Notes under the pieces: model-generated
The model's input: the letters and a program-made list of their open reading frames with translations, nothing else
Database searches by the model: none
What the model was told of the DNA's origin: nothing
Shown: one piece after another, positions 1 through 8,728 of the stretch
How the letters are laid out: each line of letters begins with the position of its first letter
Position numbering within the stretch: position 1 is the first letter of the stretch
Assembly: GCA_947303715.1 (NCBI GenBank)
Contig: CAMYYY010000001.1
Span: 1 to 64,000 of the forward strand
Reading direction: 5' to 3'
Length of the DNA: 64,000 nucleotides
Origin: an uncultured Bacteroidales bacterium
Lineage (GTDB): Bacteria > Bacteroidota > Bacteroidia > Bacteroidales > Bacteroidaceae
Translations under genes and position numbers: made by a program

Positions 1-126
1 AACCGCTACTTCAAAAAACATGTGGGTATGACACCTCTGGAGTATAGGGAAAATAGGCCAATAGCTCATTTTGCAGGGTGGAACACCACTGTAGGGGCTG
101 ATAATCATACAAGTTACATCGGTTGA
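1..126 (+). CDS. AraC-family transcriptional regulator, C-terminal end (partial)
   Basis: The window opens inside this gene. The last 41 codons read NRYFKKHVGMTPLEYRENRP and then IAHFAGWNTTVGADNHTSYIG before TGA at 124-126. 'F-K-K-x-x-G-x-T-P-x-x-Y-R' is the classic end of the second helix-turn-helix of AraC/XylS regulators, which normally stop a few residues later. The extra 20 residues begin exactly in a 20-bp sequence that recurs at 163-182, so the tail may come from a local duplication or insertion. The N-terminal sensor domain lies outside the window, so the target is unknown. Confidence 0.75.
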   Translation, partial: NRYFKKHVGMTPLEYRENRPIAHFAGWNTTVGADNHTSYIG

Positions 127-183
127 AACGTTTCAGCGAAAAATCGACGTTCAAAAGTTGTCAATAGCTCATTTTGCAGGGTG
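59..183. repeat. 22-bp direct repeat pair, 103 bp apart
   Basis: Bases 59-80 and 162-183 are identical over 22 bp, with core aatagctcattttgcagggt. The first copy lies inside the AraC-type gene end and the second is non-coding. Joining the two copies would end the regulator at a TGA directly after the repeat, which suggests that the 103 bp between them is an insertion or duplication. Confidence 0.8.
124..135. promoter_or_regulatory. 12-bp perfect palindrome TGAAACGTTTCA
   Basis: A perfect 12-bp palindrome overlaps the stop codon of the AraC-type gene. It could be a dimeric regulator site or chance; nothing else identifies it. Confidence 0.3.
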
Positions 184-249
184 ATACCCTTTTTAAGCCC
201 TTGTAGATATTAACTTTGCGGTCAGTCAAAAACTGATTAAAGATTTAGT

Positions 250-414
250 ATGAACAAGAAGAAATGCCCTGTGTGCAAGACGCTGCACACCATCAAGAAC
301 GGAAAGCGCAGAGGCGTCCAGTTGTATTTGTGCAAGGACTGCGGCTATCAGTTTCGCGCGGGATTTTCGTTGGATAATAATGAACTGAGAGAATCACAGG
401 GACAGGACAACTGA
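250..414 (+). pseudogene. Transposase N-terminal zinc-ribbon fragment
   Basis: A 54-codon frame begins MNKKKCPVCKTLHTIKNGKR and continues RRGVQLYLCKDCGYQFRAGF. Two Cys pairs, CPVC and CKDC, with the spacing and following YQF motif form the zinc ribbon found at the N terminus of several insertion-sequence transposases (IS1-like and related Zn-binding types). The frame then reaches a stop and no catalytic domain follows; the next gene lies on the other strand ten bases later. I read this as the stump of an insertion sequence, although a free-standing small zinc-ribbon protein cannot be excluded. The stretch 184-249 upstream contains a TAactTTG-type element near 212-219. Confidence 0.55.
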
Positions 415-423
415 TACGCTGAA

Positions 424-849
424 TCAAAGACCCCCTGATATACTTTGTTGTTGATTATCATTTTCGAACAGTTCAGTCTTGAAATAGGCGATGGCTTTTT
501 TCAATGGCTCCAAGTCGTTCTTCACGATATTGAATACTTCGTCTGCATCAACTTCGAAATAGTGGTGTGCCATAATGTCTCTTGCTCCCATGACCTTCTT
601 CCACTCGACAGCGGGATAAGTGGGAAGCAATTCCCCGTTGGTGAGTTTGTCAAGCGTCTTTACCGCTTCACCCAAAGCTATGATGACCATACAGGCAGCA
701 TCGAGTTTCTCCATGCCAAAGGGGGAAAGGAGAAAATCGTCAGCTGTGTGAATCTGTACTGTACGCTCCTGCAGCCGGTTGATAGCCGTCTCAATAATCT
801 TGAGGGTCTCATAGGCCATGGCCTGTTTCTCAGTAGACTCGAATTCCAT
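424..849 (-). CDS. hepT: HepT-like toxin (HEPN domain) of a HepT/MntA pair
   Basis: This 141-residue all-helical protein has the HEPN RNase motif R-x4-H-x-Y in GARDIMAHHYFEVD at about residues 88-96, and the size is normal for HepT/DUF86. In characterised HepT/MntA systems the HEPN protein is an RNase toxin that the partner nucleotidyltransferase inactivates by adenylylating the tyrosine of this motif; that role is inferred here. The gene overlaps the upstream mntA-like gene by 20 bp, so the two are co-transcribed and probably translationally coupled. It lies beside a transposase remnant, as mobile toxin-antitoxin modules often do. Confidence 0.85.
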   Translation of the reverse strand: MEFESTEKQAMAYETLKIIETAINRLQERTVQIHTADDFLLSPFGMEKLDAACMVIIALGEAVKTLDKLTNGELLPTYPAVEWKKVMGARDIMAHHYFEVDADEVFNIVKNDLEPLKKAIAYFKTELFENDNQQQSISGGL

Positions 850-1123
850 ATTTTAGGATTTGTTGTTTAAACAAGGGATTCATGTTCTCTCGCATTCGTA
901 CAACATCAACGTCGCATCCGAGCAGTTCTTGCAAATAGATTTTTACGCCAGCACGGTTAAACAGGTTGGGTACCATCTCTACGCAAATGTCCACATCGCT
1001 GTCTTCTCGCTGCTCATTGCGAGCCAGCGAGCCAAAAAGCGTCATGGATTGTACACCATAGTGCTCGTCAAGATATTGACGAGAGGCTTTCAGCTTTTCT
1101 ATGGTCTGCGTTCTGTCAAGCAT
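830..1123 (-). CDS. mntA: MntA-like nucleotidyltransferase antitoxin
   Basis: The product is a 97-residue minimal nucleotidyltransferase with GSLARNEQREDSDVDICVEM, an exact GSx10DxD motif, and a further acidic residue in DVDVV that could be the third catalytic Asp. Such proteins use ATP to adenylylate and neutralise the HEPN toxin. I chose ATG at 1123 rather than the in-frame ATG at 1165, because a TATCTTTG promoter element occupies 1163-1170 and transcription should start downstream of the longer start. The 3' end overlaps the hepT start. Confidence 0.85.
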   Translation of the reverse strand: MLDRTQTIEKLKASRQYLDEHYGVQSMTLFGSLARNEQREDSDVDICVEMVPNLFNRAGVKIYLQELLGCDVDVVRMRENMNPLFKQQILKYGIRVY

Positions 1124-1162
1124 AAACGAAATATTTTGTCCATAAGATGACAAACTACGCGA

Positions 1163-1194
1163 CAAAGATAATACGATAAAAAAGGATTAGCAAG
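1163..1194 (-). promoter_or_regulatory. Bacteroidetes-type promoter for mntA-hepT
   Basis: On the minus strand TATCTTTG (1170-1163) is preceded by CTTG (1194-1191), with 20 bp between TTG and the -7 box. This matches the TTTG/TAnnTTTG consensus and gives a leader of roughly 30 nt before ATG at 1123. Confidence 0.6.
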
Positions 1195-1251
1195 AAAAAG
1201 GCTGTTTTTTTCCCTGAGTGGCGCCCTGGGTGTGGTGTTGGAAACTTTTTT

Positions 1252-1300
1252 CAAGTTTCAGGTTTCAAGTTTCAGGTTTCAACTTTCAACTTTCAACTTT
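1252..1300. repeat. Short tandem repeats at the cstA 3' end
   Basis: A 14-bp unit (caagtttcaggttt) occurs twice, followed by three copies of a 7-bp unit (caacttt). The repeat overlaps the last codons of the cstA-like gene. Next to it, gaaactt...aagtttc at about 1241-1259 can pair as a small hairpin. Similar low-complexity arrays recur in several intergenic gaps of this window. Confidence 0.7.
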
Positions 1301-2784
1301 CTTCTCCAGATGAGGTAGCTGATGAGGCAGGTGAGGGTGACGGCAGCGGCGAGGATCAGCGAAAGGAGCGTGGGCAGGCCGCAGATGGTGGGCGAGACGA
1401 AGAAGAAATCCGTGACGACCATTGTCATGAAAAGGGCGGGGATGAGGGTGAGCCAATAGACTCTGTGCTCGCGCGTGAGATAGACCGTGCAAACCCATAG
1501 CGTGACGACAGCCATGAGCTGGGTACCCCAGGCGACGTATTGCCAGACGGTGCTGAAACCGCTGGGATTGCCTATCTGCCAAGCCAGCAGGGCGATACCT
1601 ACGGCAAAGACGGGCAGGCTGAGCAGCAGGCGCGAACGGGCGCTGGTCTGCTTCAGACCGAAGGTTTCGGCAAGGATGAGGCGGGCGCTGCGGAAGCTGC
1701 TTCCACCCGTGGTGATGGGGGCTGCAACGACGCCCAGCAGCGCCAGGATGCTGCCGGCGATGCCCAGCCACGACGAACAGATGGTGGTGACAACCGTGGG
1801 GGCATCGAAGAACTGGATGAGCGAACGACCGTCGGCGCTCCGGATGAGGCCGTCGGCACCTTCGGCAAACTGCTGCACCAGCTCAGGCGAACAGACGGCA
1901 CGCCAGCCGTCGGCATAGAAGAAATAGCTGGAGATGGTAGCCCAGACGAGAGCTACGAGGCCTTCGGTAACCATAGCGCCATAGAAGATGGGGCGTCCCT
2001 GACGCTCACTCTTCATGCAGCGTGCCATCATGGGCGACTGCGTGGCATGGAAGCCGCTGACGGCTCCGCAGGCGATGGTGACAAAGAGGGCCGGGAAGAG
2101 AGGCTGCTTGAGGCCGAGGCGGGTGGCGCCCCAGTTGCCAAGTCCGTCCCACACCTCGGGCAGCGCGGGGTGCTTGATGAAGAGCACGATGCCTAAGGCG
2201 ACAACCATGAACAGCATGGAGAGGGCAAAGGCAGGATAAATGCGGCCGATGACCTTATCGATGGGCATCATGGTGGTGGTGACGTAGTAGAGGAAGATAA
2301 TGATGACCCACATCATCTTGTCCCCCCAGATACCGCTGAGGATGATGGCAGGGCAATAGACAAAGAAGGCTCCCACGAGTACCATCATCATCATGGTGAA
2401 GACGACGAGGGCATTACGGGCTGTACCGCCCAAATAAAGTCCCGTCAGCTCAGCTAATCCACAGCCATCGTGGCGCAGCGAGAGCATGCCGCTTATATAG
2501 TCGTGTACGGCTCCACCGAAGATGCAACCCAAGACAATCCACAGGTAGGCCGACGGGCCAAACCACATGCCCATGATAGCTCCGAAGATGGGGCCTGTGC
2601 CGGCAATGTTGAGGAATTGTATCATGAAGATGCGCCAGGAAGGCAGGACGATGTAATCGACTTTGTCAGCCTTGCGGATGGCGGGTGTCTCACGGTCGTC
2701 AGGACCGAAAACGCGCTCGGCCACACGGCTGTAGAGCATGTAACCGACGAAGAGGGCAATGACGCTGATGGTAAAGGAGAGCAT
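1279..2784 (-). CDS. cstA: CstA-type carbon starvation protein (membrane transporter)
   Basis: This is a 501-residue polytopic membrane protein with 12 or more hydrophobic segments. The N-terminal half carries conserved CstA sequence: FLNIAGTGPIFGAIMG at about residue 57, FGGAVHDY near 88 and later HATQSPMMARCM. CstA-family proteins take up peptides or pyruvate during carbon limitation. At about 500 residues this is the short form; the E. coli protein is about 700. It follows leuB by 56 bp on the same strand, so it may be co-transcribed with the leu genes, but a metabolic link is only inferred. Confidence 0.85.
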   Translation of the reverse strand: MLSFTISVIALFVGYMLYSRVAERVFGPDDRETPAIRKADKVDYIVLPSWRIFMIQFLNIAGTGPIFGAIMGMWFGPSAYLWIVLGCIFGGAVHDYISGMLSLRHDGCGLAELTGLYLGGTARNALVVFTMMMMVLVGAFFVYCPAIILSGIWGDKMMWVIIIFLYYVTTTMMPIDKVIGRIYPAFALSMLFMVVALGIVLFIKHPALPEVWDGLGNWGATRLGLKQPLFPALFVTIACGAVSGFHATQSPMMARCMKSERQGRPIFYGAMVTEGLVALVWATISSYFFYADGWRAVCSPELVQQFAEGADGLIRSADGRSLIQFFDAPTVVTTICSSWLGIAGSILALLGVVAAPITTGGSSFRSARLILAETFGLKQTSARSRLLLSLPVFAVGIALLAWQIGNPSGFSTVWQYVAWGTQLMAVVTLWVCTVYLTREHRVYWLTLIPALFMTMVVTDFFFVSPTICGLPTLLSLILAAAVTLTCLISYLIWRRKLKVES

Positions 2785-2840
2785 GGGGAAATGGAAAAAT
2801 TAGAAATTAGAAATTAGGAATGATTCCTGACTTCTCACCT

Positions 2841-3902
2841 TTAATCTTTAATTTGTCTGACAATCCATTGGCCTACCTCGGTTGTGGAATAGGAGCGTTG
2901 CCCGGCGACTTGGATGTCGGCTGTGCGGATTTTCTCGTCGAGACTGCGTTGGACGGCGGCGCGGATGTCGGCGGCTTCGTCCTTGAGGCTGAAGGCATAC
3001 TCGAACATCATAGCGGCAGAGAGGATGGTGGCCAGGGGATTGGCGATGTCCTTGCCGGCAGCCTGGGGCCACGAGCCGTGGATGGGCTCGAAGACGCTGG
3101 TGTGGGTGCCGATAGAGGCGCTGGGAAGCAGGCCCATGGAGCCTGTGATGCAAGAGCCTTCATCCGTGAGGATGTCTCCGAAGGTGTTCTCGGTGACCAT
3201 GACGTCGAAGAAACGGGGTTCCTGAATCATGCGCATAGCGGCATTGTCAACGTACATGTAGTCGGTGGTGACGTCGGGGTATAGGGGGGCAACTTCCTGC
3301 GCAATCTTGCGCCAAAGACGAGAGGAAGCGAGGACGTTGGCCTTATCCACGACGGTAAGGTGGCGACGGCGTTGGCGGGCATAACCATAGGCCACATGAA
3401 GAATGCGCTCGACTTCGGCACGGCTGTAGAGGTTGGTATCGTAGGCTTCATCATCGCCCTCTTTCTTGGGGCCGAAGTACATACCTCCGGTAAGTTCGCG
3501 AATGCAGATGAAATCGGCTCCACGGACGAGGTCATCCTTGAGAGGTGACTTGTGAATGAGGCAGTCGAAAGTTTCGACGGGACGGATGTTGGCAAAGAGG
3601 CCGAGTTGCTTGCGCATGGCGAGGAGACCTTGTTCGGGGCGCACCTTGGCGGAAGGATTGTTGTCGAATTTTGGGTCGCCAACGGCTCCGAAGAGTACGG
3701 CATCGCTATCCAAACAGAGCTGATGGGTTTGGGCTGGATAAGGGTCACCCACAGCATCGATAGCATGAGCGCCGCAAATTCCGTATTCGTAATGGAGTTC
3801 GTGGCCGTACTTTTGGCAGACAGCTTCGGTGACCTTGAGAGCTTGGGCAACGACTTCAGGGCCAATGCCGTCGCCGGGGAGAACTGCTAACTTAATGTTC
3901 AT
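2841..3902 (-). CDS. leuB: 3-isopropylmalate dehydrogenase
   Basis: LeuB oxidises and decarboxylates 3-isopropylmalate to 2-oxoisocaproate with NAD, the last leucine-specific step before transamination. The 353-residue protein is full length. It opens with [13 protein letters not shown], and the metal/substrate region includes [20 protein letters not shown] near residue 232 followed by MGLLPSAS. It is the fourth gene of leuA-leuC-leuD-leuB, 38 bp after leuD. The start is ATG at 3902. Confidence 0.96.
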   Translation of the reverse strand: MNIKLAVLPGDGIGPEVVAQALKVTEAVCQKYGHELHYEYGICGAHAIDAVGDPYPAQTHQLCLDSDAVLFGAVGDPKFDNNPSAKVRPEQGLLAMRKQLGLFANIRPVETFDCLIHKSPLKDDLVRGADFICIRELTGGMYFGPKKEGDDEAYDTNLYSRAEVERILHVAYGYARQRRRHLTVVDKANVLASSRLWRKIAQEVAPLYPDVTTDYMYVDNAAMRMIQEPRFFDVMVTENTFGDILTDEGSCITGSMGLLPSASIGTHTSVFEPIHGSWPQAAGKDIANPLATILSAAMMFEYAFSLKDEAADIRAAVQRSLDEKIRTADIQVAGQRSYSTTEVGQWIVRQIKD

Positions 3903-3940
3903 TTGAATGAAGTATGAAAAATGATTATAAATCTCAAAAA

Positions 3941-4543
3941 TTAACCTCTAACCTTTTTCTCGTATGCCTCGATAAGGGATTTATCGGCGGTAAGGAAATC
4001 GATATCGTCAAGGCCGTGAAGGAGACAATGCTTCTTGTAGGCGTTGATTTCGAAGGTCTCGCTGTGGCCCGTGGCCTGATTGGTGATGGTCTGGGTGGGG
4101 AGATCGACGGTGACGAGCGTAGCGGGGTCGGCCTTGATGGAGGCAAAGAGTTCGTTAAGGAACGGCTCGCTGACAACAACAGGAAGGACGAAGTTGTTGA
4201 GTTCGTTGTTCTTGTGGATGTCGGCAAAGAAACTGCTCACGACAACGCGGATGCCATAGCCGGCAATGGCCCATGCAGCGTGTTCGCGACTGGAGCCAGA
4301 GCCAAAGTTCTTACCGGCAACAAGAATGGTACTATCACGGAAAGCAGGGTTGTTGAGCACGAAGTCAGGGTTGTCGCTACCATCGGAACGGTGGCGCCAA
4401 TCGAAAAAGAGATGGTCGCCAAAGTACTTCTCGTCGCGAGTTGTGGACTTCATGAAGCGGGCAGGGATAATCTGGTCCGTATCGACGTTCTCCAACGGGA
4501 GGGGTATGCAGGTGGAGGTAAGAGTGGTGAAGGACTGTTTCAT
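3941..4543 (-). CDS. leuD: 3-isopropylmalate dehydratase small subunit
   Basis: This 200-residue protein has the swivel-domain signature [17 protein letters not shown] near residues 77-93 and begins with substrate-loop sequence [17 protein letters not shown]. LeuD pairs with LeuC to isomerise 2- and 3-isopropylmalate. It lies 30 bp after leuC and 38 bp before leuB on the same strand, so a single transcript is likely. Length and motifs are normal. Confidence 0.96.
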   Translation of the reverse strand: MKQSFTTLTSTCIPLPLENVDTDQIIPARFMKSTTRDEKYFGDHLFFDWRHRSDGSDNPDFVLNNPAFRDSTILVAGKNFGSGSSREHAAWAIAGYGIRVVVSSFFADIHKNNELNNFVLPVVVSEPFLNELFASIKADPATLVTVDLPTQTITNQATGHSETFEINAYKKHCLLHGLDDIDFLTADKSLIEAYEKKVRG

Positions 4544-4573
4544 TTAGATTGAAGATTGATAAATGAAGTATAA

Positions 4574-5968
4574 TCAAAGAAACTGGCGTGGGTCGGTGAT
4601 GACGCCGGTGATGGCAGCGGCGGCAGCGGTGTAGGGGCTGGCGAGGATGGTGCGGGAGCCTGGACCCTGACGGCCTTCGAAATTGCGGTTGGACGTAGAA
4701 ACGGCGAGGCATCCTGCAGGAATTTTGTCGTCGTTCATGGCAAGGCAGGCACTACAGCCAGGCTGGCGGACTTCGAAACCCGCTTCGGCAAGAATCTTGT
4801 CAAGGCCTTCGGCACGAATCTGTCCATCGACTTTCCACGAGCCAGGTACGAGCCAGGCGGTGATGCCGTCGGCCTTGTGGCGTCCTTTGACAACGGAAGC
4901 AAAGGCGCGGAAGTCCTCAATTCGGCCGTTGGTACAAGCACCAAGGAAAACATAGTCGACGGGCTTGTCGAGCAGTTTTTCTTCGGGTTGGAAACGCATA
5001 TAGTTGAGCGACTTGAGAAACGAGGCTTGTCCGGCTTCAGGAATGGTGTTGACTGCAGGGATGGCCTCGCTGATGCCGATACCCATGCCAGGGTTAGTGC
5101 CGTAGGTAATGCGGGGTTCGATGTCGGCGGCATTGAAAACAAGTTCACGGTCGAAGACGGCATCGTCGCCACTGCGGAGGGTGCGCCAATAGGCTACAGC
5201 CTTTTCCCACTCCTCACCCTTAGGCACATATTCGCGACCCTTCAGATAGGCAAAAGTAGTTTCGTCAGGTGCAATGAATCCTCCTCGGGCTCCCATCTCA
5301 ATGGAGAGGTTGCAGAGAGTGAGGCGGCCTTCCATCGTCATATTGCGGACAACGGAACCGGCGTATTCCACAAAATAACCCGTGGCACCAGAGGTGGTGA
5401 TCTGTGCCATCAGATAGAGGGCGACATCCTTGGCGGTAACGCCCTTGCCAAGCGCCCCCTCGATGCGGATGCGCATGGACTTGGGTTTGCTCTGGAGGAT
5501 ACACTGTGAGGCAAGTACCATCTCAACCTCGCTGGTACCAATACCAAAGGCAACGGCACCCATCGCTCCGTGGGTGGAGGTGTGGGAGTCGCCGCAGACG
5601 ATGGTCATTCCGGGCAGGGAGAGGCCGAGTTCGGGGCCGACAACGTGGATGATGCCATTGCGGGGGTGCATCATGCCGAAGTGGGTAAGACCGAATTCGG
5701 CAGCATTGCGGGCCAGCGCATCAACCTGCGCTTTCGAAACGGGGTCGGCGATGGGCTTATCCTGATCGTGAGTGGGAGTGTTGTGGTCGGGCATGCAGAA
5801 AATCTGCTGGGGACGGAAACATGTCAAGCCCCGTTCGCGGAGCCCTTCAAAGGCCTGTGGGCTCGTGACTTCGTGGCAGTAGAGGCGGTCGATGTAAAGT
5901 TGTGTGGGACCGTCCTCCACCATGCGGACAACGTGCGAATCCCAGATTTTATCGAATAACGTATTCAT
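4574..5968 (-). CDS. leuC: 3-isopropylmalate dehydratase large subunit
   Basis: LeuC is the aconitase-type [4Fe-4S] subunit. The 464-residue protein shows the expected cluster ligands, one Cys in FLGACTNGR (about residue 345) and two in GCSACLAMN (about 404-407), as well as [13 protein letters not shown] near 130. It starts 9 bp after the leuA stop, consistent with coupled translation. No truncation or missing ligand is seen. Confidence 0.96.
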   Translation of the reverse strand: MNTLFDKIWDSHVVRMVEDGPTQLYIDRLYCHEVTSPQAFEGLRERGLTCFRPQQIFCMPDHNTPTHDQDKPIADPVSKAQVDALARNAAEFGLTHFGMMHPRNGIIHVVGPELGLSLPGMTIVCGDSHTSTHGAMGAVAFGIGTSEVEMVLASQCILQSKPKSMRIRIEGALGKGVTAKDVALYLMAQITTSGATGYFVEYAGSVVRNMTMEGRLTLCNLSIEMGARGGFIAPDETTFAYLKGREYVPKGEEWEKAVAYWRTLRSGDDAVFDRELVFNAADIEPRITYGTNPGMGIGISEAIPAVNTIPEAGQASFLKSLNYMRFQPEEKLLDKPVDYVFLGACTNGRIEDFRAFASVVKGRHKADGITAWLVPGSWKVDGQIRAEGLDKILAEAGFEVRQPGCSACLAMNDDKIPAGCLAVSTSNRNFEGRQGPGSRTILASPYTAAAAAITGVITDPRQFL

Positions 5969-5977
5969 TGTGTTGAC

Positions 5978-7474
5978 TTATTTTCTGAATTTGTTGATAC
6001 AATCGATGTAGGCTTCGACGGAGGCGGCAATGATATCGGTGTTGGCTCCGAAACCATAGTATAGCTGGCCATCGTACTCCACCTGCATGTGCACTTTACC
6101 GACGTCGTCGCTGCCCTTGCTGATGGCCTGGATGGTAAATTCCTTTAGGGTCATCTGGCGGCGGATGATGCACTTGAGTGCCTTGATGGCGGCATCGACA
6201 GGGCCGTTGCCCGATGCTGCTGCTTCGAACTGTTCACCAGCCACGTCAAGGCCGATGCTGGCAACGGGGCGGACGCCCACGCCGCTGGTGACTTGCAGGT
6301 ATTTCAGTTTGATATGGTGGCCAGCCGTACGGTCGGCACCAGCCAACATCAGGATATCGTCGTCGCCAATCTCCTTTTTCTGGTCGGCAAGGCGAAGGAA
6401 GGCTTCATAGACCTTGTCGAGGCGTTCGCCGTCCATGTCAATGCCAAGGACACTGAGCCTGTGGCGCAGGGCGGCACGTCCGCTGCGAGCAGTGAGGACG
6501 ATGCTGTTGTCGTCGATGCCGACATCCTTGGGGTCCATGATTTCGTAGGTCTGCACGTTTTTAAGCACGCCGTCCTGATGGATGCCGCTGGAGTGAGCAA
6601 AGGCATTCCGGCCCACAACGGCCTTGTTGGGCTGGACGGGCATGTTCATCAGGCTGCTCACCATGCGGCTGGTGGGGTAGATCTTCGTCGTGTTGATGTT
6701 CGTCTGCACGGGGATGCTCTTGTGGCACTTGATAATCATGGCAATCTCTTCGAGAGAGGTGTTGCCGGCACGTTCGCCGATGCCGTTGATGGTAACCTCA
6801 GCCTGACGGGCACCGTTGATGATGCCGCAGATGGTGTTTGCCGTGGCCATGCCCAGGTCGTTATGGCAATGGGTGGAGATGATGGCGCGATCGATGCCAT
6901 CGACATGCTCCACAAGGTAGCGAATCTTGGCACCGTATTCTTCGGGCAGACAATAGCCTGTGGTGTCGGGGATGTTGACGACGGTGGCACCTGCCTTGAT
7001 GACGGCCTCCACCACCCGGGCGAGGTATTCGTTGTCCGTTCGTCCGGCATCCTCGGCATAGAACTCCACGTCTTCCACGAATCGTTTGGCGTACTTGACA
7101 GCAGCTACACCGCGCTCGATAATCTCGTCGCGGTTGGAGTTGAACTTGTACTTGATGTGCATGTCACTGGTGCCGATGCCGGTGTGGATACGCTTGTGAC
7201 GGGCATATTGCAGGGCTTCTACGGCCACGTCGATGTCCTTCTGCACGGCACGGGTCAGCGCGCAGATGGTAGGCCAGGTAACGGCCTTCGATATCTCAAT
7301 GACGGAGTTGAAGTCACCTGGGCTTGAGATGGGGAAGCCCGCTTCGATGACGTCCACGCCAAGCAGTTCCAACTGCTTGGCAACCTGGATTTTCTCTACG
7401 GTGTTCAGCTGGCAGCCGGGCACCTGCTCGCCGTCGCGCAGCGTAGTGTCAAAAATGTAAAGTCTGTCGTCCAT
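5978..7474 (-). CDS. leuA: 2-isopropylmalate synthase
   Basis: The protein has 498 residues. The catalytic TIM barrel has [12 protein letters not shown] at residues 9-20 and the metal-binding [12 protein letters not shown] near 200, with [14 protein letters not shown] after it. A C-terminal LeuA-type regulatory domain extends from about residue 370 ([14 protein letters not shown]). LeuA condenses acetyl-CoA and 2-oxoisovalerate and is usually feedback-inhibited by leucine through that domain. It is the first leu gene and has its own promoter at 7524-7531. A second homologue at 17782-19326 is the distant head of the superoperon. Confidence 0.94.
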   Translation of the reverse strand: MDDRLYIFDTTLRDGEQVPGCQLNTVEKIQVAKQLELLGVDVIEAGFPISSPGDFNSVIEISKAVTWPTICALTRAVQKDIDVAVEALQYARHKRIHTGIGTSDMHIKYKFNSNRDEIIERGVAAVKYAKRFVEDVEFYAEDAGRTDNEYLARVVEAVIKAGATVVNIPDTTGYCLPEEYGAKIRYLVEHVDGIDRAIISTHCHNDLGMATANTICGIINGARQAEVTINGIGERAGNTSLEEIAMIIKCHKSIPVQTNINTTKIYPTSRMVSSLMNMPVQPNKAVVGRNAFAHSSGIHQDGVLKNVQTYEIMDPKDVGIDDNSIVLTARSGRAALRHRLSVLGIDMDGERLDKVYEAFLRLADQKKEIGDDDILMLAGADRTAGHHIKLKYLQVTSGVGVRPVASIGLDVAGEQFEAAASGNGPVDAAIKALKCIIRRQMTLKEFTIQAISKGSDDVGKVHMQVEYDGQLYYGFGANTDIIAASVEAYIDCINKFRK

Positions 7475-7523
7475 ATTGGGCTGGTGGTTTTATTGAATTT
7501 TGAGGTTAAACGGTTTGGGGGCG

Positions 7524-7531
7524 CAAAGTTA
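7524..7531 (-). promoter_or_regulatory. Internal promoter -7 box for leuACDB
   Basis: TAACTTTG on the minus strand (7531-7524) fits TAnnTTTG and sits about 50 bp upstream of leuA, right after the lysA stop. The -33 region is only weakly matched (TTTTA). It suggests that the leu block can be transcribed independently of the upstream ilv-lys genes. Confidence 0.5.
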
Positions 7532-7548
7532 CAGATTTTCTTTCCTAT

Positions 7549-8709
7549 TTAAAAGAAATCTGAGGAGAAATAGCTTTGGGGTAGGGGGCGGCAGTTATAG
7601 CTTGAGGCCATGCTTTCGCCATAGGCGCCTGCCGTGCGGAAAGCCATGAAGTCGCCCCGACGGCATTCGGGGAGGCCGAAGGCCCGGGTAAAGACGTCAG
7701 AACTCTCGCAGACAGGGCCCACCACATCGTAGGTGACGCTGGGGCGGGCGGAGTCGGCAGAAATGTTCTGCGGAAGGTGGAAGGCGTGGTAGAGGGCGGG
7801 GCGTATGAGCTCAGTCATAGAACCATCGACAATGGCAAAGCGCTTCGAGGTACCCTCCTTGACGTAGAGCACACGGGTGACAAGGCTGCCGCAGGGAGCG
7901 ACAAGACTTCGCCCCAGCTCAAAATGAACCTTCTGCCCTGAACGGATGTCAAGGTGACGGCGGAAAACGTCAAAGTAAGCCTCGAAGTCGGCCATGGGCG
8001 CATCGTCAGGGTGCTCGTAATCAACACCCAGTCCACCGCCCACATTGATGTCGCCGACGGGGAGGCCATGACGGCTGAGCTCGTGGCTCAGTACGTTGAT
8101 TCTGTTGCAGAGTGCTTGGAAGTCAAGCATATCAGTAATCTGTGAACCAATGTGGAAATGGAGCCCCCGATAGATGATGTGGGGGAGGCTGAGCGCTTCG
8201 CGCAGAACGCCCTCGAGCTGTTCGAGGTTAATTCCAAATTTATTTTCGGCCAAACCCGTAGTGATGTTGGCATGAGTGTGGGCTCCGATATCGGGATTGA
8301 CACGAAGGGCGACGGGAGCCTGCACCCCTTTGGCACCGGCAAGGTCATTGATGACGCGCAGTTCGGCAGTCGACTCCACATTGAAACAGCCTATACCGGC
8401 GTCGAGAGCAAGATTTATTTCCCAATCGCTTTTTCCTACACCGGCATAAACTACTGTTTCAGGAGCAAAGCCGTGGGCAATGGCAGTCCGTACCTCGCCT
8501 CCGCTAACGCAGTCGGCACCAAAGCCGCGGGCACTGATAATGCGAAGCAGAACAGGGTTGGCATTGGCTTTCACCGCATAGTGCATGTGCCAGCCTTCGC
8601 GAAGTGCCAATTGAGATGCGACGACATCAAGCGTCTGCCCGAGGAGAGCGGTGTCGTAATAGTAGAACGGCGTCTGTAAGCCTTGAAAACTGTGGGTGGG
8701 AAAGTACAT
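7549..8709 (-). CDS. lysA: Diaminopimelate decarboxylase
   Basis: LysA converts meso-diaminopimelate to lysine using PLP. The 386-residue fold-III decarboxylase has the PLP lysine in HYAVKANANP (about residue 47), the glycine-rich HFHIGSQ and NVGGGLGVDYEH, the arginine loop ELGRSLVAPCG near 272 and the partner-subunit active-site Cys in CESSDVFTR near 337. It follows lysC by 19 bp, so the first and last enzymes of lysine synthesis are made from one transcript. It is slightly shorter than the usual 400-420 residues but appears complete. Confidence 0.94.
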   Translation of the reverse strand: MYFPTHSFQGLQTPFYYYDTALLGQTLDVVASQLALREGWHMHYAVKANANPVLLRIISARGFGADCVSGGEVRTAIAHGFAPETVVYAGVGKSDWEINLALDAGIGCFNVESTAELRVINDLAGAKGVQAPVALRVNPDIGAHTHANITTGLAENKFGINLEQLEGVLREALSLPHIIYRGLHFHIGSQITDMLDFQALCNRINVLSHELSRHGLPVGDINVGGGLGVDYEHPDDAPMADFEAYFDVFRRHLDIRSGQKVHFELGRSLVAPCGSLVTRVLYVKEGTSKRFAIVDGSMTELIRPALYHAFHLPQNISADSARPSVTYDVVGPVCESSDVFTRAFGLPECRRGDFMAFRTAGAYGESMASSYNCRPLPQSYFSSDFF

Positions 8710-8728
8710 TTTTCTTAACTCTTAATTC

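Noticed and set aside
1124..1165. Longer start for the MntA-like protein
   Set aside because: The first codon would overlap the -7 promoter element at 1163-1170, so the mRNA would not include it.
6293..7327. 344-codon open frame opposite leuA
   Set aside because: Antisense shadow; the leuA frame carries all conserved motifs.
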